64,000 nt of DNA from Amorphochlora amoebiformis (GCA_054601695.1 BAAHQB010000342.1:62001-126000), one strand, 5' to 3'. Positions 1-31,592 are shown, numbered from the stretch's first letter. A program made the numbers and translations. Notes: generated from the sequence alone by a model not told the origin.

Positions 1-362
1 ACCAAATCGGGCCCCCGGAAATCACCGGGCCAATCCCTTATCGACGCGAATCGAAGTACCTCGCTTCCAGGTCCATCCTTCCACACCCTGAAGAAAAGTA
101 CGTCGCCTCCAGATCGTCCATTCCCCCCCCTCCTGACCCTGACCCAACCGGCCACCATCTGGACGCCAAGCACGGGTCTTACTCGCACAAGAATAGGATC
201 CGAGCGGCGTCGGCAGCATCAGCGACGTCTGCGAACTCCATGAACTCTCACTCGTCTAGCGCTCCGCCGCCTCCGCCGCTGGAGGTCACGCCGCCGAGGC
301 GAGTCAGGGTTACGGTGAGGAATATCGATGTGTGTATGTAGATGTATGTGTGTGTGTGTATG

Positions 363-424
<62 letters not shown>

Positions 425-490
425 TATATATATGTATTTATTTATGTGCATATATGTGTAGTTTCAGGTGCGCTATATGTTTTTATAATG

Positions 491-524
<34 letters not shown>

Positions 525-639
525 TATATATATATATATATTGTATATATGTATATATATATATATATATATATAAATAATTTATATATATATACACACA
601 TATACATACATGGTAATAGTATTATTGTAAGTATTCTTG

Positions 640-670
<31 letters not shown>

Positions 671-1188
671 TATGTATATATTACATTTATATATATATAT
701 GTATATATATATATGCATTATACAAATACATATACCAAAAACAATTGTCACGCACACTTCAGCGGCGCAGTGCTCCGTCGCCTGTATCGCCAGCGCCCTT
801 CCAGAATGCGAGGTTGAAAAATAACATTCTTTCAATTCAATTCGGGTTCGATCGATTTATTTTCACAGTAAGAGTCACACGAGACGACTGAACGTGGATG
901 CTTGTCAGTGAGACGTGTGTATGTGCTATGCTTTTCAGTAGACGGGTGTATGGGATGATTATGAGTGAGACCGATGTTTTTGGATGGTTTTCGGTGAGAT
1001 GGGTGTATGTAGGTAATTATGAGTGAGACGAGAATGTGGGGTATGGTTTTGAGTGAGATGAGAAGGTCTCTTATGTGTTGTGGTTATGGGTATATCAGGA
1101 AGGCGAGACGGGTAAATGAGATGCGCAAAAGCAAGGGCCTTCCAGTGGTCGTATTTTTCGCTATATATATGTATATATATATAATATA

Positions 1189-1281
<93 letters not shown>

Positions 1282-1331
1282 ACATATAAAATATATTTAC
1301 ACATATGCATATGTGTATGTATGTGTATGTA

Positions 1332-1424
<93 letters not shown>

Positions 1425-1516
1425 GACTAGTGTTATTCCCCTGCTTTGCTCATTTCGTGGGGGTTTCGAATTCCGTTCTGTCTTTGGGTGTTTGATGAAC
1501 ATATATAAAAAGAATA

Positions 1517-1564
<48 letters not shown>

Positions 1565-1570
1565 ATTAAC

Positions 1571-1616
<46 letters not shown>

Positions 1617-1900
1617 CATCTATTCCTCAGGAGCTACCAGACTTTCTGCCAGAGGACGTCAAGATGTGGAGCGAGAAGTATTCCTCTCCTTCTCTCTATA
1701 TATATCTGTGTCTGTCTCTTTGTGTGTCTGTGTGTGTGTGTGTATGTGTCTGTGTGTGTGTGTGTGTCTGTGTGTGTGTGTATGTGTGTGTATGTGTCTC
1801 TCTCTCTCTCTCTGTGTATGTGTCTGTGTGTGTGTGTGTGTGTCTGTGTGTGTGTGTGTGTGTCTGTGTATGTGTGTGTGTGTGTGTCGGTGTGTGTGTC

Positions 1901-1980
<80 letters not shown>

Positions 1981-2048
1981 TGTGTGCACAGGCGTATCTA
2001 CACCTCTCCGTCTTTCTCTTCCTCTTTGGGCGTTTATGTCCTTATTTG

Positions 2049-2096
<48 letters not shown>

Positions 2097-2160
2097 GTAA
2101 TTATGTGTATGTGTACATAAATATGTAGCACGTTTCCAGGTGTGATTATGATACTATACG

Positions 2161-2218
<58 letters not shown>

Positions 2219-2573
2219 AACATGTGTATATATATGTACATATATATATATATATAGTTATTGCAACGGTATGGTAGAACGGTAGAACGGTAGTCCATAA
2301 TTTCACTGAACTCCGCTTCGTTCATAACGAAATTTCTAGAAACTTCGGGACTTCTCCAACATTTGAATCTTCGGGAAAGTTCCGTTAGCGTGACATGGCA
2401 TGACGTCAAGTCCTGTCATTACCTAATACTCGAAAAAACGACTATCTCCAAGAATCTCCGCAATCTCCAGCGATCTCCAGCTATATATAGGACGTTATTC
2501 TAACACACTATCGATATCTACTCTTCGAACTGCGTCCCTGCATGCGATTTATATTCATGTTTAGCAATATATA

Positions 2574-2626
<53 letters not shown>

Positions 2627-2873
2627 GTATATTATGTATACATGTATAAATAGAAATATATAACATCCATACGTTGATAGGTGGTAAAGCATATTATATA
2701 CATGGAATATTGATATCAGAAACGTAATGGTCTGGGCGAGCAGTCAGGCTACCCTCCGACGCCGGCCCAATATTCTCCACAAACTCCAGGAACAGGTATC
2801 ACTCTATTTAGACATATATATGGCTACATATATCAACATGACATATACATGCGGATGTAAAAATGAATTGAAG

Positions 2874-2914
<41 letters not shown>

Positions 2915-3321
2915 TATATATAAATATATATATATATATATGCATGTACGTATGCATGCGCGCGCGTGCGTGTGTGTTTGAAATATAAATCAATTTGTCG
3001 TCAGTGCGTAGACGGTGTGGGTCTTCTGGAGCTGAACTGCGAGGAGGACATCGAAGCCTCCGGACTGGGAGAGGACTTCCAGGACCATGTACGCACACAA
3101 CCGCTCGCGTCTTTTTTTGCTCTTTTCGTTTGCTCTTTTCTTTTGCTCTTTTCTTTTGCTCTTTTCTCTTGCTCTTTTCTCTTGCTATTTTCTTTTGCTA
3201 TTTTCTTTTGCTCTTTTCTTTTGCTCTTTTCTTTTGCTCTTTTCTTTTCCCCTCTTTTCACTCCTTTGTGTCCTGGAAGATGCAAGGGCTGCAATGGACT
3301 TCATTCGTTATATATGTTGTG

Positions 3322-3403
<82 letters not shown>

Positions 3404-3764
3404 TATATATAATATTCACATATTTACATAAAAGATATGACAAAGAACATGTCAAATATATATACATGAGTGTTTACGACGAAAGCGTAAATGTTGCTAC
3501 ATGGCATCATAGGCTGTCATGTAGATATGTACATGAGATTGGCGAGCATGGAACATGGAAAGTACGAATTCAAGCTTGTTACTTACATATTATCACAGAT
3601 ATTAGCAAATATATACTAACATATATACATCTATCTATATATTCATATTATAGGTTACTTTGCTGACCGCAATCCGCAAGCTCCGGAGTAACGGGTGCCC
3701 AAACACCGGACTCGAGGAGATCACAGAAGAGAACATAGCAGGAAACACCAGAGACTATTCTTAG
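1..3764 (+). CDS. SAM-domain protein, 3' part of gene (7 exons in window)
   Basis: Exons with phase kept: up to 314 (open from base 3), 763-812, 869-893, 1631-1677, 2720-2795, 3005-3088, 3654-3764 (stop TAG 3762-3764); about 234 residues. The N-terminal part is Ser/Pro rich ([17 protein letters not shown]) and probably disordered. The C-terminal 80 residues match the sterile alpha motif pattern: PEDVKMWSE, then [26 protein letters not shown], and [12 protein letters not shown] as last helix. SAM domains are helical modules for protein or RNA binding; the partner is unknown. The last intron has a clear branch-point-like tactaac before ttatag. Exons 763-812 and 869-893 are less certain: they are joined by a 56-bp intron but restore the frame exactly. 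The 5' end lies outside the window. Confidence 0.8.
1685..1990. repeat. (TG)n/(TC)n/(CG) composite microsatellite in SAM gene intron
   Basis: Directly after the donor at 1678 the intron runs into imperfect TG repeats broken by TCTC and TGCGCGCG blocks, then returns to (TA)n. Alternating TG and CG is the kind of sequence that can adopt Z-form DNA. Reading frames through it (CVCVCV, HTHTHT) are repeat translations. Confidence 0.9.
3105..3255. repeat. TTTTGCTC-type pyrimidine minisatellite
   Basis: About a dozen copies of an 11-13 bp unit (ttttgctctttt with variants) lie just after the donor of the fourth-last SAM exon junction (3089). They are inside the last intron and code for nothing supportable. 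Confidence 0.85.
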
Positions 3765-4180
3765 AACTCCTACTTATGTAGCTCGTAACATTGTTATAAT
3801 TAGCCGTGAGCTAAATTTCGAAATGAACTTTGGACTGTAAATTTAAAGCTTATTATTATAATCATCGACATCGAGATCATTAATACGCTTAACCTGACCT
3901 AGTATCTTAACACTCTTGTCTGTAAGTACTGCACATACACTAGTTATACTAGTTATACTCTAGATAGTATATCTGACTAGCTAATCCTCTCCATGAGATA
4001 TATAGAAAAATAGTCACTAAAGATTGTTTAACATTTCTCATGTCACTAGAGTTATCTAGGTTATGTGTATATATATGTATACATCAAAAGAAAAACGCCC
4101 TTGGTACACGTACACTAGACTAGTAGACACATACTATTAATTTACTAACGGTAACTTCTATAACGTGTAGAAGCAACTAG
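3765..4180. other. intergenic spacer rich in CTAG words
   Basis: The 3' flank of the SAM gene has few (TA)n tracts but many ctag, actagt and tagtat words. No coding stretch is seen. It probably holds the 3' UTR of the SAM gene. Confidence 0.5.
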
Positions 4181-4189
4181 GTGGCAGAA

Positions 4190-4270
4190 ATGCAGGTCGA
4201 ATCTAGCTTATCATCATCGCCTTCGGTAGATCGATGCCATTCACTAGATTCATCTGTTAGCATATCGACG
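4190..4270 (+). CDS. candidate Ser-rich first exon, gene not followed further
   Basis: ATG at 4190 opens 27 codons ([19 protein letters not shown]...) ending at a GTAAAT donor at 4271. Codon use is non-repetitive, and the frame is also open 9 bp upstream to an AG at 4180, so it could be an internal exon. I found no convincing partner exon before the minus-strand gene at 5128. It may be a small gene, a nested gene or chance. Confidence 0.35.
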
Positions 4271-4409
4271 GTAAATATATTTACATATATATATATAATA
4301 TATGTGTATAATATGTGTGTGTATATTATTTATTTATATATATACACGCACATATTATTTATATATATATATATATATATATACATATTTATATATATAT
4401 TATACATAT

Positions 4410-4471
<62 letters not shown>

Positions 4472-4499
4472 ATATATATGAATCAAAATATACACACAA

Positions 4500-4565
<66 letters not shown>

Positions 4566-4624
4566 TTTGGTGCTAATATATACACATGTATCACTCTTTT
4601 ATGTAAAAGTGTATATATTATATA

Positions 4625-4670
<46 letters not shown>

Positions 4671-4675
4671 TTCCG

Positions 4676-4738
4676 AACCCTAACCCAACCCTAAACCTAA
4701 CCCTAACCCTAACCCTGACCCTAACCCTAACCCTAAAT
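4676..4738. repeat. interstitial telomere-like CCCTAA repeat
   Basis: About ten imperfect CCCTAA units sit between two (TA)n blocks, with variants CCCAAC, CCTAAA and CCCTGA. This is the first of many interstitial telomeric tracts in the window. Confidence 0.9.
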
Positions 4739-4864
4739 ATAATATATATATATGTACATATATATATATATATATATGTGTATATATACATACATAAATC
4801 TATATATATATATATATACATATATATACATACACGTATATGTATGCATGTATGCATATTTTCA

Positions 4865-4930
<66 letters not shown>

Positions 4931-4936
4931 CATATG

Positions 4937-4967
<31 letters not shown>

Positions 4968-5012
4968 ATGTATACGTTTATTTGAGCAAACGCGTATACA
5001 TAATGTATATTA

Positions 5013-5065
<53 letters not shown>

Positions 5066-5127
5066 CATACATACATGGATGAATAAATGCATACATACGA
5101 ATGTATACACATACAAACACTCATGCA

Positions 5128-9740
<4,613 letters not shown>

Positions 9741-9894
9741 CTAAAAACCAACACAACCAACCCACATAACCACCCCAACACACCGAACCAACACACCGAA
9801 CCAACACAAGCAACCAAACAAGACAAAAATCCGTCAACGACCTCAAACACACCACACCTGATGCCACGAATGACCCTAACGTACCTAACTATAG

Positions 9895-10995
9895 ACCCCC
9901 TAAGGGTATGGGTGATAGAAGGGTATGGGTGATAGAAGGGTATGGGTGCTAGAAGGGTTTGGGTGATAGGATATAGTACCCCTTGGGTGAGTTGTCGGAA
10001 GGGAATGTCTTGGAAGAAGATAGCGTCGAATCGGGAGGTTAATATGTAATCGTACTGATACCTATGAGGGTAATATGTAATCGTACTGTTACCTATGAGG
10101 TTAATATGTAATCGTAATGATGCTTATGAGGTTAACATGTAATGATACCTATGAGGGTAATATGCAATCGTACTGTTACCCATGAGGTTATTATGTAATC
10201 GTACTGTTACCTATGAGGTTATTATGTAATCGTAGTGTTACCTATGAGGTTATTATGTAATCGTAGTGATACCTATGAGGTTAATATGTAATCGTAGTGT
10301 TAAATATAAGGTTATTATGTAATCGTAGTGATACCTATGAGGTTATTATGTAATCGTAGTGATACCTATGAGGTTATTATGTAATCGTAGTGATACCTAT
10401 GAGGTTATTATGTAATCGTACTGATACCTATGAGGTTATTATGTAATCGTAGTGATGCCTATGAGGTTAATATGTAATCGTACTGAGTCATGTAATTGTA
10501 GTGATACCTATGAGGTTATTATGTAATCGTAGTGATGCCTATGAGGTTAATATGTAATCGTAGTAACCCCTATTGAGGTTATCCTATGAAGTTGCTGTAT
10601 AATCGTACTTATGCTAGTTATGCGGCTATCATGTAATCGTAGTGAGCCGATAAGATTACTATGCAGTCGCAGTGATGCCTATGAGGTTATTATGTAATCG
10701 TAGCGGTGATGTAATTGTAATTATGGCTAGAAGGCTATTATGTAGTAGCTGTATGAGGCTGGTATGTAATCGCGTGTTTGTGTATGACGTTAATATGTAA
10801 TCGTAATTATGCTAGGAGGCTATTATGTAAACAGTAGTTATGCGTATGCGGGTAGCATGTAATCGTATCAGGTTAGTGTGTACTATGTTACTTCTATGAG
10901 GGTTATATGTAATCTTATGAGGGTATTGTAGAATCTTATAAGGCTATTAAAGATTCCTGTGGGGTTTTTATGTAATACTATGAGGCTATTGTGTA
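9895..10995. repeat. 31-bp minisatellite (with a short 17-bp array at its left edge)
   Basis: First come four copies of a 17-bp unit (gggtatgggtgatagaa) at 9903-9970. Then about 30 degenerate copies of a 31-bp unit built on gttattatgtaatcgtagtg and atacctatgag run from about 10040 to 10995, decaying to the right. On the minus strand each unit contains CCTCATAG followed by GTATCA, which looks like a splice site. No open gene crosses it. Confidence 0.9.
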
Positions 10996-11049
10996 ATACT
11001 ATGAGGAACACAAAAACAAAGAATACATACGAACGATATGTCAATATAA

Positions 11050-11116
<67 letters not shown>

Positions 11117-11117
11117 A

Positions 11118-11161
<44 letters not shown>

Positions 11162-11164
11162 TAC

Positions 11165-14995
<3,831 letters not shown>

Positions 14996-15055
14996 CTACG
15001 CGAGGAAAACAGATTGAAAATGAAATCAAGGGAGATCGGTGGGACACGTGTCTAG

Positions 15056-15440
15056 GGATGTGATGTCACCTAGGGTGACATACTTGCACGAGAAACTTAA
15101 TAGTTTACGATATTTACATATCCATAATTTGGTATCCAAGACAATCGCCATACTCGTGACATGCCATCATATCACGTTAATAAAAGCGTGACACACTGCG
15201 TGACAGACCAAAGAATGGGTATCGATACGGTAAACAGAGAGAGAGAAATAGGGATAAGAGGGAAAACAAAAGAGGAGGAGAGCAGTTAAGGGCGATGGTC
15301 ATCTAGCTGGGCCTGAGTTTTTAGTTTTCGAACTTTGAAATTGAACTTTGTTCGAGGGAAAGGGAGAGATGGTGGGGTTTATACACACTTTGTTGGTCTC
15401 TTTGCGATCTTTGGGGCCCATATCTGCCGTGGAGGGGAGG
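15056..15440. other. non-coding island, possible promoter region
   Basis: It contains a short hairpin (atgtcacc / gggtgacat, 15062-15081), several gcgtgaca words and a purine-rich stretch. No exon with good splice sites was found. It may be the 5' region of the glycosyltransferase gene, whose start is not located. Confidence 0.35.
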
Positions 15441-15447
15441 TTTAGGC

Positions 15448-15500
<53 letters not shown>

Positions 15501-15587
15501 TATATATATATGCTTTTATGCATACATGTTTATAGAAGAGGTTATAAACGCGGTTACTCCTTTACTGTAACATGTTATTATCCTGTA

Positions 15588-15648
<61 letters not shown>

Positions 15649-15732
15649 GAATGTGAATACAATTCATCCAGTAAGCCCATAAGTGCTCGAAATGACATAA
15701 TTCCACCCACCCCCTATGAATAGTATGGAGAT

Positions 15733-15736
<4 letters not shown>

Positions 15737-15792
<56 letters not shown>

Positions 15793-16075
15793 CTCTCTCT
15801 CTCTCTAGGTGTGTGTGTGTTACATCGCATTACTTAGTGTGTGTGCGTGTTGGTTTCAGCGGAAGGTTCTTAATGTGTGTGTGTGTTGTACGGTATCAGC
15901 GAAGGTTCTCAGTTTGTGTGTGCGTGTGTGTGTTGTATGGTATCAGATGTGTGTGTTGTGCGTGTGTTGTATGGCATCAGCGGAAGGTTAGTGTGTGTAT
16001 GTGTGTGTGTGTCGTATTGTATCAGAAAGGTTCTTAGTGTGTGGGTAGTATGGAATCAGCGAAAGGTTACACATT
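15737..16075. repeat. (CT)n tract followed by TG-rich ~50-bp minisatellite
   Basis: A 70-bp (CT)n leads into about five imperfect copies of a TG-rich unit ending in gtatcagcgaaaggtt. Open frames here are repeat-driven and I assign no gene. Confidence 0.8.
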
Positions 16076-16140
16076 TGGATGTATGCATGTATACATGTAT
16101 AGGTATATATATACGACGTAAATACATATACATTGTAAAC

Positions 16141-16175
<35 letters not shown>

Positions 16176-16228
16176 TGTATATATGTAAATTTATAGATAT
16201 ATATATCTACACACACACACACATATTT

Positions 16229-16277
<49 letters not shown>

Positions 16278-16295
16278 TAGAAAGCACGTACCAAG

Positions 16296-16385
16296 GGTGG
16301 GGTGAGATTTGAACCAAGGATTCAGGTATGTGACATGAGGACCAGCTCCTGCCCGGTATGGCTCCCGGACTAGCGTCCAATTCAA
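16296..16385 (-). other. degenerate tRNA-like (SINE-like) segment
   Basis: On the minus strand the segment contains TTGGTTCAAATCTC, which resembles a tRNA B box. The arms do not pair into a cloverleaf, so it is not a functional tRNA. It may be a decayed tRNA-derived element. Confidence 0.3.
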
Positions 16386-16472
16386 GTATAAAATTAAAAC
16401 AACTGAAAAAAATATTCGTAAGATATTTAAGATTGTTTATATGTATATATATATTATATATATATGTATGTT

Positions 16473-16521
<49 letters not shown>

Positions 16522-16528
16522 AATATAT

Positions 16529-16566
<38 letters not shown>

Positions 16567-16599
16567 ATATATATAAAAAACAATAAACACATATGTATA

Positions 16600-16652
<53 letters not shown>

Positions 16653-16661
16653 ATATAAATA

Positions 16662-16746
<85 letters not shown>

Positions 16747-16759
16747 ACAATGAAACCAT

Positions 16760-18049
16760 TTAGTCTCAGAACGAAAAAATCCTTTCACCCACTAGAATAA
16801 AGGAACTAAAGCAACAAAATTCGCGCTTATTCCCGCCAACAGGCTCTTTTTCATCACACGCTCTCAACTCTGGATTCTCAACCCCCACTCATTCTTCATC
16901 TCCCGCCTTACCCCGGAGGCGTGAGAGTGACAGCTAGCTACGGAGCATGTCCTCTGATCACCCCCACACAATATTTTTCACCCGGGAAAACGTGAAAAAT
17001 TCAATCTTTCCCTTTCCCTCCCTCGTCATCCCCTGATATCGCTATGCTGTTTCACCCATTGCTATGCCGATCACCGGTGCGTAACCACGCATGGCTTTCC
17101 TCCGTCGTTTAGACATGTGCGTCTTGCGTGACACATCGACAGGTCACATGTGGACATGTGTAAAACTTCTGATATCACAATTCCACCCAAAAAGATTTCT
17201 GTGATATTATATGGAAACTTGCTTATCTCGATATTGAAATTGAGATATCCATATATTAAATATCCGGTGTTTTGTGGTAGAGATAATTGACACATACAAA
17301 ACCAGTCCCCCGACCTTTTAAAAACGAATTAAAAAGTCTTTTTCCAGGTAAAATCGATGAAATAGCTAATATCAAGAGTTTTCTATCCTGGATCATTTCA
17401 AGTGATTTATCTCAAAGCAGGACCGCATACCGGAAATCTGAAAACGTGACGAAACATCGACAAAACCCACGGAAAGCTGCCGAGAGAGGTAGGTCGTCGC
17501 ATATCTGCCTGGTTATGCTCCTCAGAACAGTAGATACGTATTCAATTTGGGTTGCGCATTGCATTTTGCGGGAAGTGTAGACTGCTTTCACCGAAAAAAA
17601 ACGAAAAAAATTCGCAACCTTTATTGGTTTTTCTGACTGCATATCGCTGGGTGGTTAGATTACCATGGGCGTTATTGACGACGTATTTCGTATTACGTAT
17701 GGCAAGTCCGTGAAAGGTGTTCCTTTCTGTCACTGTAACATGTCACCTGTCACTGTAACATGTCACGGTTCGAATTCGACTCGATTCATTTTTATTTCCA
17801 TTGTCGATGTGAAATAAATTAACGTACATGAACTTAATATGTTGGTATGAATTCATACAAATATATGCTTAGGAAGGGTTTCGCATTCGGTTATCTACTG
17901 GATCGTAACATTTTCGGTATGTGCAAATAATATTGGAATATCTGTTTTTTGCATCTGTAGAATTATATATGTATGCACATTTATTTCTTTTTTTGTGATA
18001 GAGTATATTTAACCCACTCACATATATTGGACTATGTGCATTACATGCA

Positions 18050-18060
<11 letters not shown>
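16760..18060. other. 1.3-kb non-repetitive region without a convincing gene
   Basis: Base composition is balanced. A plus-strand frame at 17287-17580 (FPGKIDEIANIKSFLSW... then basic) ends near a GTAGGT donor-like site at 17490, but no partner exons were found and the opposite strand is open as well. A 20-bp direct repeat (ctgtcactgtaacatgtcac) occurs twice at 17728-17767. The region may contain the promoter of the membrane-protein gene starting at 18132. Confidence 0.4.
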
Positions 18061-18107
<47 letters not shown>

Positions 18108-18131
18108 GATATGTACACGTGAAAACAGGCT

Positions 18132-23576
<5,445 letters not shown>

Positions 23577-23847
23577 AAACAATAAGACAAGACCCCCTTG
23601 GGTAAGCAAGCTGAAGCGAGCAAGCACATTACGACAAGGACAGTGCTAGAGTCAGAGAGTGGGGTCTCAAATAGGCGCGGGTGCTGATTAAGTATATATA
23701 TACGTAGAATGTTTAGTACCGTAGTATACACATGTATGTCTACAGCTAGTAGAGCAGTATGTATGGACGTTCATTGACGCCTTGATCGCGACGTAGATGA
23801 CGTTATTTACTTTCAAGATCTGTACGACTTGATTTTGTCGGGTTTGT

Positions 23848-23853
23848 AATAAA
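23848..23853 (+). promoter_or_regulatory. possible polyadenylation signal AATAAA
   Basis: A canonical AATAAA lies 272 bp after the stop of the membrane-protein gene, in a T-rich context. It is placed only by motif; the signal used by this organism is unknown. Confidence 0.35.
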
Positions 23854-24078
23854 CTTTGTATTTTTATCCTTTTCTAACCGTCGAAGTCTCAGGCTATCAG
23901 GCTATAGGGTCTAGGGAATGTGTACTTACTAGACTTAAGGTTCATATTACAACAGGATGTAATTTGTAACTTTGTAACGTGTGTATATGGTCAACGGTGA
24001 ACGGAGACCCGTGTTGTTCCCTCATGATATCGATAGCGTCGGTGGATTTGCCTTTCGGATCGACGGCAAATCTGCTAA

Positions 24079-24563
24079 CGTTACTTCATTCGAGATATTT
24101 TCAATTATACTTATAAGTGGGACCGTCATGTCGAATATTTGACGCCGCATGAATTTTACCAATGCTATCGCATGACAGAGAAGCGGTTTGATGAATGCTT
24201 CCGCATGCTACGTCCACATATGATAGTGCCAACGCGTAAGACTAGATGGTACAGTGTCTAGAGTGTGCCAAGACTCGACCGGGTATTGGCCTTCGCTTGA
24301 TGTTTGGTGAAAGATATCAAGGACTAATGTCGACGTATCATATGTCCCAGCGTTACATTCACGTAAGTTATATCATAAATAAATGCCCAGACTTGGATCT
24401 CAAATTTCCATGCACTGAAGAAGATATCGAATGCAAAAATACTGCACGTGCCTTTACAGATAAGTCGGGTACGTACAGATGGAATATTAAGTGGAGGGAT
24501 AGGGATGGTATTGTCATACGCATTGAACGGCCGAATCTGAACGAGGCAAAGGACCCTATTAGG

Positions 24564-24618
<55 letters not shown>

Positions 24619-24910
24619 GTACTAGATGTATACTTCTACATAACGTATGTTAGGTATTACTCTTGCAAGGGATTTTTCGCCTTAAACGTGTTTTCGCCTT
24701 AAACGTGCTCGCAATTTGTGATGCACATAAGAGATTCATGTGGGTTTCTGTTAAGTGTCCTGGATCCACTAATGATTCAATGGCATGGAGAAAGTCTGCA
24801 CTGTACAACTGGTTAGAGAAAGGCAACTTGCCACAAGGGTATTATTTGTTTGGAGACGCCGCATTTGGTAGCAAATCGTATATGCTGACACCGTACGTCA
24901 AGCGACTATA
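24079..24910 (+). pseudogene. PIF/Harbinger (DDE_Tnp_4) transposase relic
   Basis: The first block (24079-24252) reads LTPHEFYQCYRMTEKRFDECFRMLRP-like text, typical of the Harbinger N-terminal region. After a stop and frameshift, 24310-24563 gives ERYQGLMSTYHMSQ..IH and DGIVIRIERPNLNEAKDP, around the first catalytic Asp. A (CT)n(TA)n insert at 24563-24652 has intron-like GTATGT and TTAG ends. Then [29 protein letters not shown] and [20 protein letters not shown] follow, with the second catalytic Asp. A 17-bp tandem duplication at 24674-24707 breaks the frame. The C-terminal third with the catalytic Glu is missing, replaced by (TA)n from 24910. Clearly non-functional. Confidence 0.85.
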
Positions 24911-24911
24911 T

Positions 24912-24997
<86 letters not shown>

Positions 24998-25002
24998 CAT
25001 AC

Positions 25003-25047
<45 letters not shown>

Positions 25048-25081
25048 GTATTTATCTTACATGTGGTATACGCGAAATATG

Positions 25082-25167
<86 letters not shown>

Positions 25168-25168
<1 letters not shown>

Positions 25169-25226
25169 GTTAGCGCAGTGGTATAGTAGATGGTAGTCCA
25201 GAGTTCGATTCAAGTCCGTTTGGATT
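25168..25226 (+). other. tRNA-like head of a possible SINE
   Basis: TAGCGCAGTGG resembles a tRNA A box and, about 35 bp on, GAGTTCGATTC resembles a B box, as in tRNA-derived SINEs. The body to about 25420 is non-repetitive and returns to (TA)n. No cloverleaf can be drawn. A related segment may exist at 2255-2330 (ggtagaacggtagtcca). No target duplication was identified. Confidence 0.4.
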
Positions 25227-25414
25227 ATGACAAATGATTATTGATAACTTTTGCGCGGTAGTCGGATAATTCCTTTCTTCCTCCGGAGGTTCCGAGAATA
25301 TTCTGGGTTCCGAGTATTGTGCTAGCACTCGTATACTCTGAGGATGTGACGGTAGTCCAGCCTGTCGCCGCGTAGTTAACTAGCTATAGGTTCCGCGCTA
25401 GCTCTACATGCTGT

Positions 25415-25419
<5 letters not shown>

Positions 25420-25455
<36 letters not shown>

Positions 25456-25494
25456 CTTTATTTAAATATATATATATATATATATATGACATAC

Positions 25495-25526
<32 letters not shown>

Positions 25527-25539
25527 ATACTTATATACA

Positions 25540-25595
<56 letters not shown>

Positions 25596-25604
25596 CTTAT
25601 ATAC

Positions 25605-25662
<58 letters not shown>

Positions 25663-25673
25663 ATATATATATA

Positions 25674-25730
<57 letters not shown>

Positions 25731-25740
25731 TTTGTGTATA

Positions 25741-25784
<44 letters not shown>

Positions 25785-25902
25785 AGCATATATGTTTATA
25801 CATATATAAATCTATCTGTGTACATATATAAATTTATCTGTGTGTATCTATAACTATATATATTTACATAACTATATATATTTACATATATAGTTATTAT
25901 GC

Positions 25903-25971
<69 letters not shown>

Positions 25972-26153
25972 ATATATATTAATTTGTAAGAATTATCTAT
26001 ATTATATACCTATACATATTATATATGAATATATATATATATATGCATATATAGTATAATATATATACATATATATATATATTTACAGAGAAAGATAAAA
26101 ATGTATTGCATGACACATATACATGTATGTATATATGTATATACATGTGTATT

Positions 26154-26193
<40 letters not shown>

Positions 26194-26225
26194 ATCTATA
26201 TATATATATATACATGTATATATAT

Positions 26226-26290
<65 letters not shown>

Positions 26291-26375
26291 GTATCCGATA
26301 TATGTGTATATATATGTTTATATATATATATGTATGTATGTATATATAGAGTATACATTGAGTGGTATATACTTC

Positions 26376-26415
<40 letters not shown>
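25420..26415. repeat. (TA)n-dominated block without gene
   Basis: Nearly all of this stretch is (TA)n with TATG, TATC and TG interruptions. I see no exon with usable splice sites. Confidence 0.8.
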
Positions 26416-26419
<4 letters not shown>

Positions 26420-27780
26420 TATGTTCCACTTCACCCGCATCTATCTTCAATTCATGATAGCCTAAGCCAGGGAAGCTCTCCCTAGCGGTTAGCGGCAGCG
26501 GCGCCGGTGTCGATGGCAATCCACGTGGGTACTTAAACGGTAGCGAGTTAATTTTATCCACGAACTCTGACCGTGAAAGCGTGCTTCTGGGTTCAAATAA
26601 AGGTTGTGATACATATTAAGACACCTTATCAGATGTGAGAATCAAGGCTGAGTGAGGAGACAACTTATCATCTCTTCATATATATATTTCGCTGACCTTG
26701 CATTGGGGCTTGTCGTTCTTAAATCGCCGCGAGAGTGGAAGGGATATCCACAGCGCAAACGGTAGAGGCTTATCGGGAATGTATTTTGAATTGCCGATCC
26801 CCATATGGTCTGCGAGCCGACCAAATATTTGATTGATTGATAGAATGAATGAATGAATAATGAATAAATAATTATATGAATGAATAAATGAATGAAGGAA
26901 TTGCCAAGCTGATAGGCTTAGTACCAGTAGAGCGGAAAGATAGGCAGACGTATCTTCACCTCCAAAACGTCCCAAGTCTTCTGATAAAACCTCCGTTCGG
27001 GCTGCTCTGAGAGCCTCAAGACGAAAGGATTTGGGCGCCCCATGGGCCATGATTGGATGTACGAGAACTACGTTGAATCCAGCCTTCCCAACTCCTTAAA
27101 AACTTGGGGGTGCAGTGATGTCTTGAAACAGCTGATTTACTCAGCAACGGACCAGCTTGAATCAACGAGGATGTTCCTGAGGGAAGCGAGACAGCCAGCA
27201 CAATGAGCGAAGTGGTCATCGACAGGACCACACGTGTGGAGCGATGGACACGTGGGCTATGGGATATTCCGAAATATTAAAAAATCGAAAAAGTGTTGGG
27301 AGAATCTGATAAAAAAACCCGGTAGTAGTGATAATTGCCGGTATTTCAAACCTCTAATAGATATCACCCTGGTGGCATGGGTTCCCTGATGTCGCCATAC
27401 AGTTGAACTTCCATGGGCCTAAATGTCTCTGGATTAATTTTGGGAAGTACACGTAAAACAGTTAAGTCTTGATGGACGGTACTGGCACCAGTTGACTGGC
27501 AGTAGTGTGGCTGGCACCCTTGTCGCTGGCACTCTTGTAGAACAAGTGCGATAGCTTACATTTCTGAAGACACAGCATCCCTGTGGATCTCGCAAGGCAT
27601 TTCGAACAGCATGGAGATGAAAGCAAAAGCCCTGGAAAAGAAACATGTATTCCCTTCAATGCACATAAACTTCACAGACCACCGCAACTTAAAAATCAGA
27701 TTTAAACACTTCCTCGCCAGTGAAATCTGACACGATCAATCCTGCTTGAAAGACACCCTTGTCCTTCAAGCACTTGTGCA
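26415..27780. other. unique-sequence region of unknown content
   Basis: Balanced composition with a (TGAA)n-like tract at 26826-26895. Minus-strand frames near 26680-27050 and 27434-27659 read like decayed protein (GRLADHMGIGNSKYIPDK; SKCLARSTGMLCLQKC) but contain breaks and have no clean splice sites. A plus frame at 26490-26620 is open but includes a tRNA-like GGTTCAAATAAAGG. A decayed transposon is one explanation. Upstream exons of the gene at 27835 may also be here. Confidence 0.3.
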
Positions 27781-27834
27781 TCGCTATATGTCAATCTGAA
27801 TCACAAATGAGGTTCTCGAGATGTTTTTGATCAG

Positions 27835-31592
<3,758 letters not shown>

